64,000 nucleotides of DNA from Subtercola sp. (GCA_025463765.1 JAODBC010000013.1:62001-126000); one strand, 5' to 3'. Shown: positions 1 through 8,757, numbered from the stretch's first letter. Notes: generated by a model from the letters alone, not told the origin. Made by a program: numbers and translations.

Positions 1-2
1 AC

Positions 3-944
3 ACCGTCATCGCGCGGCCCGAAGACACCGGAGACCTCTTCGGAGCCGTCTACATCAGTGGTGGGCGCGGTACCGAAGCTCCGTTCGCGAGCCACACCGA
101 CGAGCACCAGACCGTGCTCGTCTTCGACGGACTCGTCGAGTTCTGGCTCGGCGATCAGGCTCGGGTGCTCGCGACCGGAGATTCGGTGGCGATTCCGGCC
201 GCGACTCCGTTCGCCTACCGCTTTCTGAGCTCGTACACCCGCATTCTCGTGTGGTCGTCGTCGGGCCGGTCGACGGCAATGGTGCCGAGGCTCGGTCTCG
301 CCGTCGATTCGCACGTGCATCCGGCTCGCAGCAGCAGGCCCGTCTCGCTCGCCGAGCTGCGCGACGTCGGCGCCGAATTCGGGGTCACGTACCCCGACCT
401 GCCGAAGACAGAGCCTCGCCTGCAGCACGACTCGACGAGGCCCGACGGGGTCGAACCGTATTTTCTCAGCGCGTGGGAGGGCGAGCACACCCTCACCTAC
501 AACCAGCTCAACACGTTTCTCTCGCGCGGTGAGAACACCGCCAAAGACTACTTCGTCATGCACACCAGTGGGGCGAAGGCCGGGTACATTCCGCTGCACT
601 TTCACGAGCGGCACACCGAGAATTTTCTGTGCCTCGAGGGCCGCATCTGGCTGCACGTGAACGGGCAGGAGTTGCTGTTGACCAAGGGCGATTTTGTGCA
701 CGCGCCGGCCGGAACGATCCACTCGTTCGCGCTCGACTCCAACCACACCCAGATGGTGGGCTTTCTCGCGCCGTCGATCTTCGAGAAGTTCTTCGACTAC
801 ATGAACACGCCCACCACCGAGTCGGTCTACCCCGAGGGCGGCGAGTTCTCCTTTCCCGGCGAAGGCTTTGGCCGCGCCCAGGCCGAGCTCGACCTCGTGG
901 TCGTCGGGCCGCCGCCGACCCGAACGGCGGCCCTCGACCTCTGA
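3..944 (+). CDS. Bicupin dioxygenase, quercetin 2,3-dioxygenase-like (5' truncated by window)
   Basis: The frame is open from the first bases, so the N-terminus lies outside the window; about 313 residues are visible. Two cupin domains are present. The second carries the canonical metal site in HFHERHTENFLCLEG (His-x-His-x4-Glu) and a later His in TIHSFA. The first, around SHTDEHQTVLVFDG, keeps one His but has Ala and Gln where the other His and the Glu are expected, so it probably lacks metal. Bicupins of this length are usually quercetinases (ring opening of flavonols with CO release) or related pirin-like dioxygenases. The adjacent ring-cleavage genes support a role in aromatic or polyphenol breakdown. 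The exact substrate is inferred. Confidence 0.75.
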   Translation, partial: TVIARPEDTGDLFGAVYISGGRGTEAPFASHTDEHQTVLVFDGLVEFWLGDQARVLATGDSVAIPAATPFAYRFLSSYTRILVWSSSGRSTAMVPRLGLAVDSHVHPARSSRPVSLAELRDVGAEFGVTYPDLPKTEPRLQHDSTRPDGVEPYFLSAWEGEHTLTYNQLNTFLSRGENTAKDYFVMHTSGAKAGYIPLHFHERHTENFLCLEGRIWLHVNGQELLLTKGDFVHAPAGTIHSFALDSNHTQMVGFLAPSIFEKFFDYMNTPTTESVYPEGGEFSFPGEGFGRAQAELDLVVVGPPPTRTAALDL

Positions 945-1095
945 GGCGCCTGCACCGAGCTCTGTCGCCGTCGTCTCGCACGTTGTGCACCTGGCCGATG
1001 CGCCTCACGAGACAGCTATGACACGAGTGAGGTCGTTATAGCGACCGCAATTCGGCGCGGCTGCCTCACGAGACAGCCGCGGGCGGGGCGCTCTG
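945..1095. repeat. Convergent intergenic region with a 15-bp direct repeat and short dyads
   Basis: This gap lies between two converging genes. The 15-mer GCCTCACGAGACAGC occurs at 1002-1016 and again at 1063-1077. The second copy sits inside a short hairpin (CGGCTG/CAGCCG). Between them lies GGTCG-ttatag-CGACC (1031-1046). It probably contains termination signals for both genes, although no T-run is present. Confidence 0.45.
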
Positions 1096-2118
1096 TCAGC
1101 CCTGACCCTGCACGGCATAGGGATTGAGGAGTGCCTCTTCGGTGCCGGGCAGCACGCCTTCTTCGGTGGCGGTGGGCGCGTCATCGGGCGGGAACGATTC
1201 CGTCATCGACAGGGGCATCTGGCCGTTGCGGTAGAAGTTGTTCGAGCCTTGTGAGGGGCGCCAGGTTTTGGCCTCCCAGTCGGGCACATAGTTGCGGTAG
1301 CCGCCGGTATTGACTTCGATGCGCATGCCGGAGGGGTCGCGAAAGTAGAGAAAGTTCTGTTCGCCGATACCGTGGATGCTCGGGCCGTACTCGATGGGGG
1401 TGCCGTTCTCCATGAGAATGTCGGCGGCTTGCAGCAGGTCTTCTCGGGTGTCGACCCAGTAGGCGAAGTGGTTGATGCGGCCGGCGCGGGCCGAGCTGTC
1501 GAGCACAACGCCGAGATCGTGCGACTTCTCGTTCGTGGTGAGAACGCTGAAGACGTTGATGTCGGCATGCTCTAAAACGGTGTGCGCCATGATGCGGAAT
1601 CCGAGCACGTCGCTGTACCAGTTCGCGAATCCGACGACGTCGCTGGCGGCGATGGTGACGTGGTCGAGCTGGCGCGGGGCGACCGCGTGGCGGCTGCGGC
1701 GCTCGGGGCGGTCGGGGTAGATCGAGGCGAATTCGCCCTCGCCCGCGAATTTCTCCACATTCCAGAACAGCTCCATGGTGTGACCGTAGGGTCCGGTGAA
1801 GGTGTACGAGCGGCCGTAGCCGTAGTTGGTGTCGTTCCAGGTGCCGGCGTGCCCTGCGGCTTCGATGCGTTTGGCGGCCTCGTCGAGCGCTTCGGCGCTG
1901 GTGGTGCGCCAGGCCATGCTGACCAGGGAGGGCTCCGGCCCCTCTTCGATGACGAGGCTGTACTGGTAGTAGTCGCCCCAGGTGCGCAGGTAGGCCGCGC
2001 CGGTTTCGTCGCGGTGGATGAGTCGTACGCCGACCTGTTCTTCGTAGAACTGCACCGACGCCGCAACATCGGGGGTCGAGATTCGAACGTGCGACAGGTG
2101 CGAGAGTAGCTTGATCAT
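1096..2118 (-). CDS. Extradiol ring-cleavage dioxygenase (VOC family, catechol 2,3-dioxygenase type)
   Basis: A 340-residue two-module vicinal-oxygen-chelate protein. The N-terminal module begins HVRISTPDVAASVQFY. The catalytic C-terminal module carries the expected metal ligands: His in LDHVTIAASD, His in INHFAYWVD and Glu in MRIEVNTGGY. Fe(II)- or Mn(II)-dependent enzymes of this type cleave a catechol ring next to its hydroxyl pair. The start at 2118 was chosen because GGAGGATC lies 4 nt upstream; the open frame extends to 2178 but has no ribosome site there. It lies downstream of the LysR gene on the same strand and probably feeds ring-cleavage product to the hydrolases encoded divergently. 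Confidence 0.88.
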   Translation of the reverse strand: MIKLLSHLSHVRISTPDVAASVQFYEEQVGVRLIHRDETGAAYLRTWGDYYQYSLVIEEGPEPSLVSMAWRTTSAEALDEAAKRIEAAGHAGTWNDTNYGYGRSYTFTGPYGHTMELFWNVEKFAGEGEFASIYPDRPERRSRHAVAPRQLDHVTIAASDVVGFANWYSDVLGFRIMAHTVLEHADINVFSVLTTNEKSHDLGVVLDSSARAGRINHFAYWVDTREDLLQAADILMENGTPIEYGPSIHGIGEQNFLYFRDPSGMRIEVNTGGYRNYVPDWEAKTWRPSQGSNNFYRNGQMPLSMTESFPPDDAPTATEEGVLPGTEEALLNPYAVQGQG

Positions 2119-2217
2119 CGTTGATCCTCCAGGATGCAGGTGGCTTGATAGTGCCACTCTGCCGGGAGGCCACGGCATTGGGAACGCTTATTCTCCGATA
2201 GTGCAGATCAGCTTCGT

Positions 2218-3150
2218 TTATGCTGTCGTGGGCCCGAGCGAGAGACCCGCGTGCCGCACCGCCCGTGAGAGCACGTGCCGAAACCAGACGTGTTCAGGGT
2301 CGCGGGCGTGTACCGAATTCCACCAGAACGCCTCGCGCAGCGGAACCACGTCGAACGGGCATTCGAGCACACGCAGACCGCCGCCGCGCGCCAGACGCCG
2401 CGCCAGGGACTGCTGCACGAGGGCGATGCGATCACTGCCCTCGAGAAGTGACGGCACGACCAGAAAGCCCGGCGAGACGGCATCGATCTTCGGCTCGATG
2501 CCGAGCATCTGCATCTGCTTAGCGCCGGCAGAGAACTCGGCGAGGCCGCTGTAGGTGAAGACCCAGTGCAGAGTCGAGAGATCGTTGAGCGAGAGAGCGT
2601 CGCCGACCGCTGTGTTGCCGGAGTCGACTATGCAGACCCAGCGGTCATCGAAGAGGTCGTCGTAATTCTGGTTCATGAGGTAGCCGTGCGGCATGAACAG
2701 CCCGTCGTAGTCGCGCAGCGAATCGGGCGCATTCGCCACGATCGCGCCAGAGATGTTGTGAAACCGCAGCCGCACGTTGGGTGCCTCGTCGGCGAGCACG
2801 TGCAGAATCGAGCTGCCGAGCGCGGACATGCCGTAGTCGGAGCTGACGATGGTGAACTCGCGGCTACTCGTCGACGGGTCGAATTCTGCCTGGGCGAGAA
2901 AGATGCGCTCCATGCCGACGGTGGCGGAATAGCTTCGCTCGAGCAACTGCACGGCGAGAGGCGTGAGCTCGTACCGGTTGCCTCGGCGCTCGAGTAATTC
3001 GTCGTTGAAGTGGGTGCGCAGCCGAGACAGCGCCGCAGACAGGGCAGGCTGGCTGCGCTGCAGCTTCTCGGCGGCCTTACTGACGCTGCGCTCTTCGAGC
3101 AGTGCGCGCAACGGCAACAGCAGATTGAAGTCGACGTTCTCAAGGCGCAT
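2218..3150 (-). CDS. LysR-family transcriptional regulator
   Basis: A 310-residue protein. The N-terminal winged helix-turn-helix (about residues 4-62: VDFNLLLPLRALLEE, then SVSKAAEKLQRSQPALSAAL) is followed by a two-lobed periplasmic-binding-like effector domain. The start at MRLENVDFN matches the usual LysR N-terminus; an ATG 15 nt upstream is possible. Divergent orientation to the cyclase-monooxygenase operon and position upstream of the dioxygenase make it the likely activator of both arms, induced by a pathway intermediate. The sequence GCTTAT recurs in both flanking intergenic regions (near 2186 and 3181), which could be part of a binding site, though this is weak. Confidence 0.9.
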   Translation of the reverse strand: MRLENVDFNLLLPLRALLEERSVSKAAEKLQRSQPALSAALSRLRTHFNDELLERRGNRYELTPLAVQLLERSYSATVGMERIFLAQAEFDPSTSSREFTIVSSDYGMSALGSSILHVLADEAPNVRLRFHNISGAIVANAPDSLRDYDGLFMPHGYLMNQNYDDLFDDRWVCIVDSGNTAVGDALSLNDLSTLHWVFTYSGLAEFSAGAKQMQMLGIEPKIDAVSPGFLVVPSLLEGSDRIALVQQSLARRLARGGGLRVLECPFDVVPLREAFWWNSVHARDPEHVWFRHVLSRAVRHAGLSLGPTTA

Positions 3151-3285
3151 GCCGGAACCATACATCAGCCACGGTGATACTGCTTATAACGAACATCATC
3201 TGGTCGAATAGGTAACGCATACGCAGTCTGGGTAGTGCGCAATGACTTCGTGTGCGCAGCATGTCGGCAAAGGAGCCCAAATACC

Positions 3286-4278
3286 ATGGCAGAACACGGC
3301 GCGCACCTGGCTCCGCTCGACCCCACGAACGCTCTGGCGGCCATCGAATCTGCTGCAGCCGCCTATCGCAACTGGGGCCGGTGGGGCGTCGACGACGTGT
3401 GGGGCACTCTCAACTTCATCACCGACGAGAAGCGCCGGGCCGCGGCTGGACTGGTCACCACCGGAGCGGCCTTCTCTCTGTCTCAGCTCTTCGACGGCGA
3501 CGGCCCGCAGAAGGGCTGGCGACGTCGCACGAATCCGGTGCACACCATGCTCGACACCGGCCTCGACGCAGCAGCCCAGAACCAGGGCTTTCCGCACGGC
3601 ATCGGCGGCGCAGACGACGTGGTGTCGATGCCGCTGCAGGCCTCGACGCAGTGGGATGGCCTCGGCCACATCTTCGACAGGGGCAAGGCCTGGAACGGCC
3701 GAAACGCCGGCGAGGTGGTGACCGGCCTCGGCGACCTGGTGACGGGCATCGAGACCGTGCGAGATCGGTTCGTGAGCAGGGGAGTGCTGCTCGATGTCGC
3801 AGCAGTGTTCGGCACCGAGGGCGAACTGCCCGACGGTTTCGCCATCACCCCCGAGCACCTCGACGAGACGATCGCGGCGCAGGGCTCGACGTCGGCGGTC
3901 GGTCGAGGCGACATCGTGGTGGTGCGCACCGGCCGACTCGCGCGTGCTCGCCGCGAAGGCTGGGGCGATTACGCCGGCGGCCCATCAGCGGGTATCTCGT
4001 TCACTTCGGCCGGCTGGCTGTTCGACCACGAAATCGCGGCGATCGCCACCGATACCTGGGGCTTCGAGGTTCGCCCGAACGAGTTCGACGGTGCTTTTCA
4101 GCCGCTTCATCAGATTGCCATTCCGAACATGGGGCTTTTCATCGGTGAGCTCTGGGATCTGGATGCTCTGGCCGAGCATTGCGCAGCCGACGGCCGCTTC
4201 GAGTTTCTGCTTGTCGCCGCGCCCATTCCCTTCACCAATGCGGTGGGTGCTCCCGTGAACCCCATCGCGATCAAGTGA
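3286..4278 (+). CDS. Cyclase-family (kynurenine-formamidase-like) metal hydrolase
   Basis: A 330-residue member of the PF04199 cyclase family. The motif STQWDGLGHIF takes the place of the HxGTHxDxPxH metal site of kynurenine formamidase, a variant found in the longer subfamily of hydrolases in aromatic catabolic clusters. Further conserved stretches include GDIVVVRTG and the C-terminal HQIAIPNMGLFIGE. It starts at MAEHG behind a GGAG-like sequence. It is the first gene of the plus-strand catabolic operon. It probably hydrolyses an amide, ester or lactone intermediate, but the substrate is unknown. Confidence 0.8.
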   Translation: MAEHGAHLAPLDPTNALAAIESAAAAYRNWGRWGVDDVWGTLNFITDEKRRAAAGLVTTGAAFSLSQLFDGDGPQKGWRRRTNPVHTMLDTGLDAAAQNQGFPHGIGGADDVVSMPLQASTQWDGLGHIFDRGKAWNGRNAGEVVTGLGDLVTGIETVRDRFVSRGVLLDVAAVFGTEGELPDGFAITPEHLDETIAAQGSTSAVGRGDIVVVRTGRLARARREGWGDYAGGPSAGISFTSAGWLFDHEIAAIATDTWGFEVRPNEFDGAFQPLHQIAIPNMGLFIGELWDLDALAEHCAADGRFEFLLVAAPIPFTNAVGAPVNPIAIK

Positions 4279-4279
4279 C

Positions 4280-4320
4280 GTCACACGTCACAAGTCACAC
4301 GTCACCCGTCACCTGTGACG
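4280..4320 (+). repeat. 7-bp tandem repeat GTCACNN between operon genes
   Basis: Five consecutive 7-mers (GTCACAC, GTCACAA, GTCACAC, GTCACCC, GTCACCT) run from 4280 to 4314, bracketed by GTGAC on each side. The bracketing allows alternative short hairpins. It lies between the cyclase and monooxygenase genes and does not include the downstream ribosome site (AAGGAGAG near 4351). Confidence 0.75.
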
Positions 4321-4364
4321 CCGACGCGCGTCATGCGATTCATCCGCTCGAAGGAGAGTGCTTC

Positions 4365-5507
4365 ATGCCCGCTGTGAAATCCGTCTTGGTGGTCGGAGCC
4401 GGCGTAGCCGGTACGGCTGCCGCCATTCTTCTGGCCGACGCCGGCGTCTCGGTCGACCTCATCGAGCAGAAACCCGAAGTGGGCACCCTCGGCTCGGGAA
4501 TCACCCTGCAGGGCAACGCGCTGCGCGTGCTTCGGCAGCTCGGCGTGTGGCCGCAGATCGAAGAGCACGGTTACGGTTTCACCACCCTCGGGCTGCGCGC
4601 ACCCGACCCGCACGGAACCCTCATCGTGGAGATGCCGGATGCCCGCACCGGCGGCCCCGACCTGCCGGCTACGGTCGGCATGCCCCGACCCGACCTCGCC
4701 CGCATTCTGGTGAATCGGGCCGAAGAGGCCGGCGCGAGCATCCGCTTCGGCCTGGCGCTGGTGGAGCTGCGAACTCAGAGCGAAGCCGACGGGGTCACGG
4801 CCGTCTTCTCTGACAGCACGTCGAAGCACTACGACCTGGTGATCGGCGCCGACGGGCTGCATTCGACGGTGCGCGATCTCATCGGCATCGACGTGAAGCC
4901 GCAGACCACGGGCATGGCCATCTGGCGGGTCTTCACTCCGCGCCCGCAATCGATCACTCGCACCGACCTCTACTACGGTGGCCCCAGCTACATCGCGGGC
5001 TACTGCCCGACCGGCGAGAACTCGCTTTACGCCTACATCGTCGAAGAGGCGAAGGCAGCGAACTTTGCGCTGACCGGGCCAGAGCGGGTCGCCGAGATGC
5101 GGGCCCTGAGCGAGGCTTATCACGGCCCGTGGGACGACATCCGCCCGTATATCACCGACGACCGCGGGGTGAATTACACGTTCTTCGAGACGCACATCGT
5201 CGACGGCGCGTGGAACCGCGGCCCTGTCGTGATCATCGGCGATGCCGCGCACTCCTGCCCGCCGACGCTCGCGCAGGGTGCGGCGCAATCCCTCGAAGAC
5301 GCTGCCGTTCTCGCCGAGCTGCTGCTCGCGGGCGACGTGCTCGACGAAACGCTGTGGCGCGAGTTCAGCGCCCGCAGGCTCGCGCGGGCGAGCGAGATCG
5401 TGCGGGCATCCGTTCAGCTCGGCCAGTGGCTGGTCGAGCACGACCAGACCGCCGATGTGCCGGGCCTGATGGGCGGCGTTGCTCAGCTGGTGAGCGTGCC
5501 CGCATGA
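4365..5507 (+). CDS. FAD-dependent aromatic monooxygenase (UbiH/salicylate-hydroxylase class)
   Basis: A 380-residue class A flavoprotein hydroxylase. It shows the N-terminal FAD dinucleotide fold (VVGAGVAGTAAAILLADAG, then an acidic residue), the DG-type motif VIGADGLHSTVRD and the C-terminal GD motif IIGDAAHSCPPTLAQGA. Such NAD(P)H-dependent enzymes hydroxylate phenolic rings, often to make the diol that an extradiol enzyme opens. The start has a good ribosome site (AAGGAGAG). It overlaps the next gene by 4 nt, which indicates translational coupling. Substrate not determined; salicylate, hydroxybenzoate and dihydroxypyridine are typical for the class. Confidence 0.87.
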   Translation: MPAVKSVLVVGAGVAGTAAAILLADAGVSVDLIEQKPEVGTLGSGITLQGNALRVLRQLGVWPQIEEHGYGFTTLGLRAPDPHGTLIVEMPDARTGGPDLPATVGMPRPDLARILVNRAEEAGASIRFGLALVELRTQSEADGVTAVFSDSTSKHYDLVIGADGLHSTVRDLIGIDVKPQTTGMAIWRVFTPRPQSITRTDLYYGGPSYIAGYCPTGENSLYAYIVEEAKAANFALTGPERVAEMRALSEAYHGPWDDIRPYITDDRGVNYTFFETHIVDGAWNRGPVVIIGDAAHSCPPTLAQGAAQSLEDAAVLAELLLAGDVLDETLWREFSARRLARASEIVRASVQLGQWLVEHDQTADVPGLMGGVAQLVSVPA

Positions 5508-6559
5508 AGATCGCGACGTGGATGCCCGGCGGTGGTACCTCAGCCGGGGCCGAACCCGGCGGCACTGGCGGCACTGGCGGCACCGGCTTCGGTGGCGAGC
5601 AGGCAACGCCGACGACCGGATTCGTCGTCGGCGACCAGCTGTACGCCGCCCCCGACGGCACCGACGTGCTGGCGCTCACCCGCGCCGGCCTCGTCGCCGC
5701 CCTCGCTATCGGTGAACGCGCTGTGGCCACGGTCACCCCCGTGTCACTCGCCTCCGTGCGGCTGCTGCCGCCGCTCGTTCCCCCGTCGATTCGCGATTTC
5801 GTAGCGTTCGAAGAGCACGTCGAAGGCGTCGTCAAGAGCGTTTCGGGTGAAGCAGAGGTCGGCGCCGAGTGGTACGAGGCGCCCACGTTCTACTTCACCA
5901 ACCCGCACACAGTGCGGGCCACGGGCGACGACATCTCCGCCCCGAGCGGCAGCACAGCGCTCGATCTCGAGACCGAAGTCGCCGCCGTCATCGGCGCGGT
6001 CGCCGGCAGCGACGGCTCGAACCTCGGCCCAGCGGATGCCCACCGGCACCTCTTCGGCTACACGATCTTGAACGACTGGTCGGCTCGCGACCTGCAGCGC
6101 CGCGAGATGAGGGTGAACCTCGGCCCGTGCAAGGGAAAGGACTTCGCCAGCACTCTCGGCCCGTGGATCGTGACGGCCGATGAATTCGAGAACCTGCACG
6201 ACGACGACGGCTTTCTGCCCCTCGGCATGTCGGCAACGATCAACGGAGTCGAACTGGGCCGCGACCTGCTCTCGAACATGGGCTGGCCGTTCGCCGAGCT
6301 TGTGTCGTATGCATCACGCAACTCACGCGTCGTGCCGGGCGATGTGCTCGGCAGCGGCACCTGCGGCGGCGGATGCCTCGCTGAACTCTGGGGGCGAAAC
6401 GGGTCGCAGACCCCGCCGCCCCTTCAGATCGGCGACGTCGTGCGCCTGACCGTCGAGGGCATCGGCTGGGTCGAGAACCGCATCGTGCCGGGTCTGCAGT
6501 TGCCACCCGTTTCGGCGGCACGCGTACGCCCGCGTAACCGAGTGCGAGCCGACGCGTGA
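5504..6559 (+). CDS. Fumarylacetoacetate hydrolase family protein
   Basis: A 351-residue FAH-family protein. The C-terminal catalytic domain contains SIRDFVAFEEHV, the metal-binding region with LDLETEVAAVIG, FGYTILNDWSARDLQ and GDVLGSGTCGGGC. The first 45 or so residues are a Gly/Thr-rich lead (GGTGGTGGTG). Family members hydrolyse C-C bonds of acylpyruvates or decarboxylate and hydrate 2-oxo-dienoates in meta-cleavage pathways, using Mg or Mn. The start ATG overlaps the monooxygenase stop (ATGA). Probably the enzyme acting after ring cleavage. Confidence 0.87.
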   Translation: MKIATWMPGGGTSAGAEPGGTGGTGGTGFGGEQATPTTGFVVGDQLYAAPDGTDVLALTRAGLVAALAIGERAVATVTPVSLASVRLLPPLVPPSIRDFVAFEEHVEGVVKSVSGEAEVGAEWYEAPTFYFTNPHTVRATGDDISAPSGSTALDLETEVAAVIGAVAGSDGSNLGPADAHRHLFGYTILNDWSARDLQRREMRVNLGPCKGKDFASTLGPWIVTADEFENLHDDDGFLPLGMSATINGVELGRDLLSNMGWPFAELVSYASRNSRVVPGDVLGSGTCGGGCLAELWGRNGSQTPPPLQIGDVVRLTVEGIGWVENRIVPGLQLPPVSAARVRPRNRVRADA

Positions 6560-6616
6560 GCAACCCAACACCGAGCGACCCACCACAGCAGATCTCACTA
6601 CAGGAGAAGAGCAACC

Positions 6617-7765
6617 ATGTTCGAATACTTTCCCACCAATTACGTCTGGAACCTGGCCGTCGTCGCCACGCTCAACAACGGCGGCTACATCGATGAAGTC
6701 GATCGCGCCTGCAAGCCGGTGCTCGAGGCCTCGAAGCACGGTGACGACGCGGGCACAGAAGAGCTCTACGCCGCCTGGGTCGCCGTCGCCGACCGTTTGA
6801 TCGCGTCGGCTCAGGCCGACGAAGCGGGGGGGCGAGTCATCGGTGCGGGAGACAAGTTCTACCGGTCGAGCCTGTACGTCTCGCAGTCGGAGCGTCTGCA
6901 GTCGCCGAAGTGGGTCGGCCGCAATGCTGCGTATCAAAAGTCCAACGACCTGCTGCTGAAGCACGTCGAGCTCAGCGGAGCACCGCTGACTCAGGTGGAG
7001 ATTCCCTACGGGGAGTCGTCGCTGCCGGGCTACTTCTATGCTGCAGAACCGATCGACGGGCATCCGGCGCCCGTCATCATTCAGTGGAACGGCCTCGACA
7101 GCACCAAGGAGATGATGTATTACTCGGGCTTTCCCCGCGAACTCGCCAAGCGCGGCATCTCGACGCTCATGGTCGACACCCCGGGCTCCGGCGAGGCGCT
7201 GCGGTTGCGCGGCCTGACCGCGCGATTCGACACGGAGGTCTGGGCATCCGCCTGCGTCGACTACCTCGAGACGCGCGACGATGTGGATGCCCAGCAGATC
7301 GGCCTCGTCGGCTGGTCGCTCGGCGGGTACTACGCACCGCGTGCCGCCGCGTTCGAGAAGCGCATCAAGCTCGTGGTCGCGTGGGGAGCGAACCACAACT
7401 GGGGCGAGGTGCAGGTCGGCCGTCGTAACCGCGAAGGAGAGAACCCCGTTCCGCACTACTGGGATCATGTGCAGTGGGTCTGGGGAGCTCGCGACATCGA
7501 CGACTTCATGCAGATCGCCTCGCACGTGAATCTGAACGGGGTCGTCGAGAACATCACGGTGCCGTTTCTGATCACGCACGGCATCAACGATCGGCAGATC
7601 AACGTGAAGTACGCCCAGCAGAGCTACGAACAGGCCGTCAACAGCCCCGACGTGAAACTGCGCATCTTCACCGAAGACGAGGGCGGCACCGAGCACATCA
7701 GCATCGACAACATGCCGGTCGTCGGCGCGTACATCGCCGACTGGATCGAAGAGGTTCTCGCCTAG
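6617..7765 (+). CDS. Alpha/beta hydrolase, 2,6-dihydroxypseudooxynicotine-hydrolase/FrsA-like
   Basis: A 382-residue alpha/beta hydrolase with an N-terminal helical region of about 130 residues. The nucleophile elbow is GWSLGGYY, the acid lies in HGINDRQ and the His in TEHISID. This arrangement resembles the C-C-cleaving hydrolase of the Arthrobacter nicotine pathway and FrsA-type esterases. A strong ribosome site (CAGGAGAAGAG) precedes the ATG. As last gene of the catabolic operon it may remove an acyl side chain from a phenolic ring. The exact reaction is inferred from family and context. Confidence 0.78.
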   Translation: MFEYFPTNYVWNLAVVATLNNGGYIDEVDRACKPVLEASKHGDDAGTEELYAAWVAVADRLIASAQADEAGGRVIGAGDKFYRSSLYVSQSERLQSPKWVGRNAAYQKSNDLLLKHVELSGAPLTQVEIPYGESSLPGYFYAAEPIDGHPAPVIIQWNGLDSTKEMMYYSGFPRELAKRGISTLMVDTPGSGEALRLRGLTARFDTEVWASACVDYLETRDDVDAQQIGLVGWSLGGYYAPRAAAFEKRIKLVVAWGANHNWGEVQVGRRNREGENPVPHYWDHVQWVWGARDIDDFMQIASHVNLNGVVENITVPFLITHGINDRQINVKYAQQSYEQAVNSPDVKLRIFTEDEGGTEHISIDNMPVVGAYIADWIEEVLA

Positions 7766-7778
7766 ACTTCTGGCCACA

Positions 7779-8639
7779 ATGAACGCACGAACCAGCTCTT
7801 TTTCGACGATTCGGCGCGTTGTCGCGCTCGGTAGCTCGTTCGCCGCCGGGCCCGGCATCGAACCCTGTGTCGATGCCGACGCGATGCGGTCGGGGCGCAA
7901 CTATGCGCACCTGCTCGCCGAGCACCTCGGCGCCGATCTCGTCGATCTGAGCGTTTCGGGAGCGACGACCGCGAACATCCTGACCGACCCGCAGCTGACG
8001 ATGACCGGTGTGACTTTCGCGCCGCAGATCGGCGGAGTGCCTGCCGACGCCGACCTCATCACGATCACCGCAGGCGGCAACGATCTGCGATTTCTCGGCT
8101 CCATGCTCTTCACGGCCTGGTCGAACCTCGAACCGGGCAGCCCTGTCACCCAGATGCTCGCTCAAGACTTTCCTGACGGAATTCGGGCGGCGACGCCAGA
8201 TGACATTACTGCGGCGGCCGGCGGACTGGAACGAGTCGTGGCTGCCGTGCGCTCGCGCGCGCCTGCGGGCCGCATCGTGCTGGTGGACTATCTGACGATT
8301 CTGAGTCGCGATGCCTCGCAACCGTCACGGTCCCGCGGGCCGAACATCACAGTCGGCACCCGGTTCGACACCCCGTTCGACGCGGCGCAATTCGACCTTC
8401 TGCTCCACCTTCAAGAGTCGGTCGCTCAGGCATTCCGTGTTGCGAAAGATCGCACCGGTGTTGAGCTCGTCGTCGCATCCGCGCACAGCGCGCAACACGG
8501 CATGGGCTCAGCAGAGCCGTGGGTCTTCGGTTTCGAAGCCGAAATGACGCACGCGGCCCGGTCGTTCCACCCGAACGCGGCCGGCATGCGTGCCGTCGCC
8601 GACCTGCTCATCGCTCACCTGCACCCGACAACCCCTTAG
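7779..8639 (+). CDS. SGNH/GDSL-type hydrolase
   Basis: A 286-residue single-domain esterase of the SGNH superfamily. Block I is VALGSSFAAGPG (nucleophile Ser), block III is the Asn in ITAGGNDLRF and block V the His in SFHPNAAGM. No signal peptide or membrane segment is evident, so it is probably cytoplasmic. It starts only 13 nt after the alpha/beta hydrolase with a poor ribosome site, so it may be cotranscribed. Its substrate (an acyl or aryl ester) cannot be told from sequence. Confidence 0.82.
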   Translation: MNARTSSFSTIRRVVALGSSFAAGPGIEPCVDADAMRSGRNYAHLLAEHLGADLVDLSVSGATTANILTDPQLTMTGVTFAPQIGGVPADADLITITAGGNDLRFLGSMLFTAWSNLEPGSPVTQMLAQDFPDGIRAATPDDITAAAGGLERVVAAVRSRAPAGRIVLVDYLTILSRDASQPSRSRGPNITVGTRFDTPFDAAQFDLLLHLQESVAQAFRVAKDRTGVELVVASAHSAQHGMGSAEPWVFGFEAEMTHAARSFHPNAAGMRAVADLLIAHLHPTTP

Positions 8640-8690
8640 ACGCCCGCCGGCCCGCCCGCCCGTCAGCGTCGCGCGCGTCGCTGCGCCGCG

Positions 8691-8757
8691 AAAACGGAGG
8701 AGATTTCGCAAGGGCACCCGGGTATAGCGCTTACCGCTACGAAATCTCCTCTGTTTT
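8691..8757. repeat. Long imperfect inverted repeat between convergent genes
   Basis: The arm AAAACGGAGGAGATTTCG (8691-8708) is matched by CGAAATCTCCTCTGTTTT (8740-8757) with one mismatch in 18, separated by 31 nt. It lies between the 3' ends of the SGNH hydrolase and the IclR gene. The A- and T-rich outer ends would suit a bidirectional terminator, but the long loop is also typical of small dispersed palindromic elements. No second copy was noticed in the window. Confidence 0.65.
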
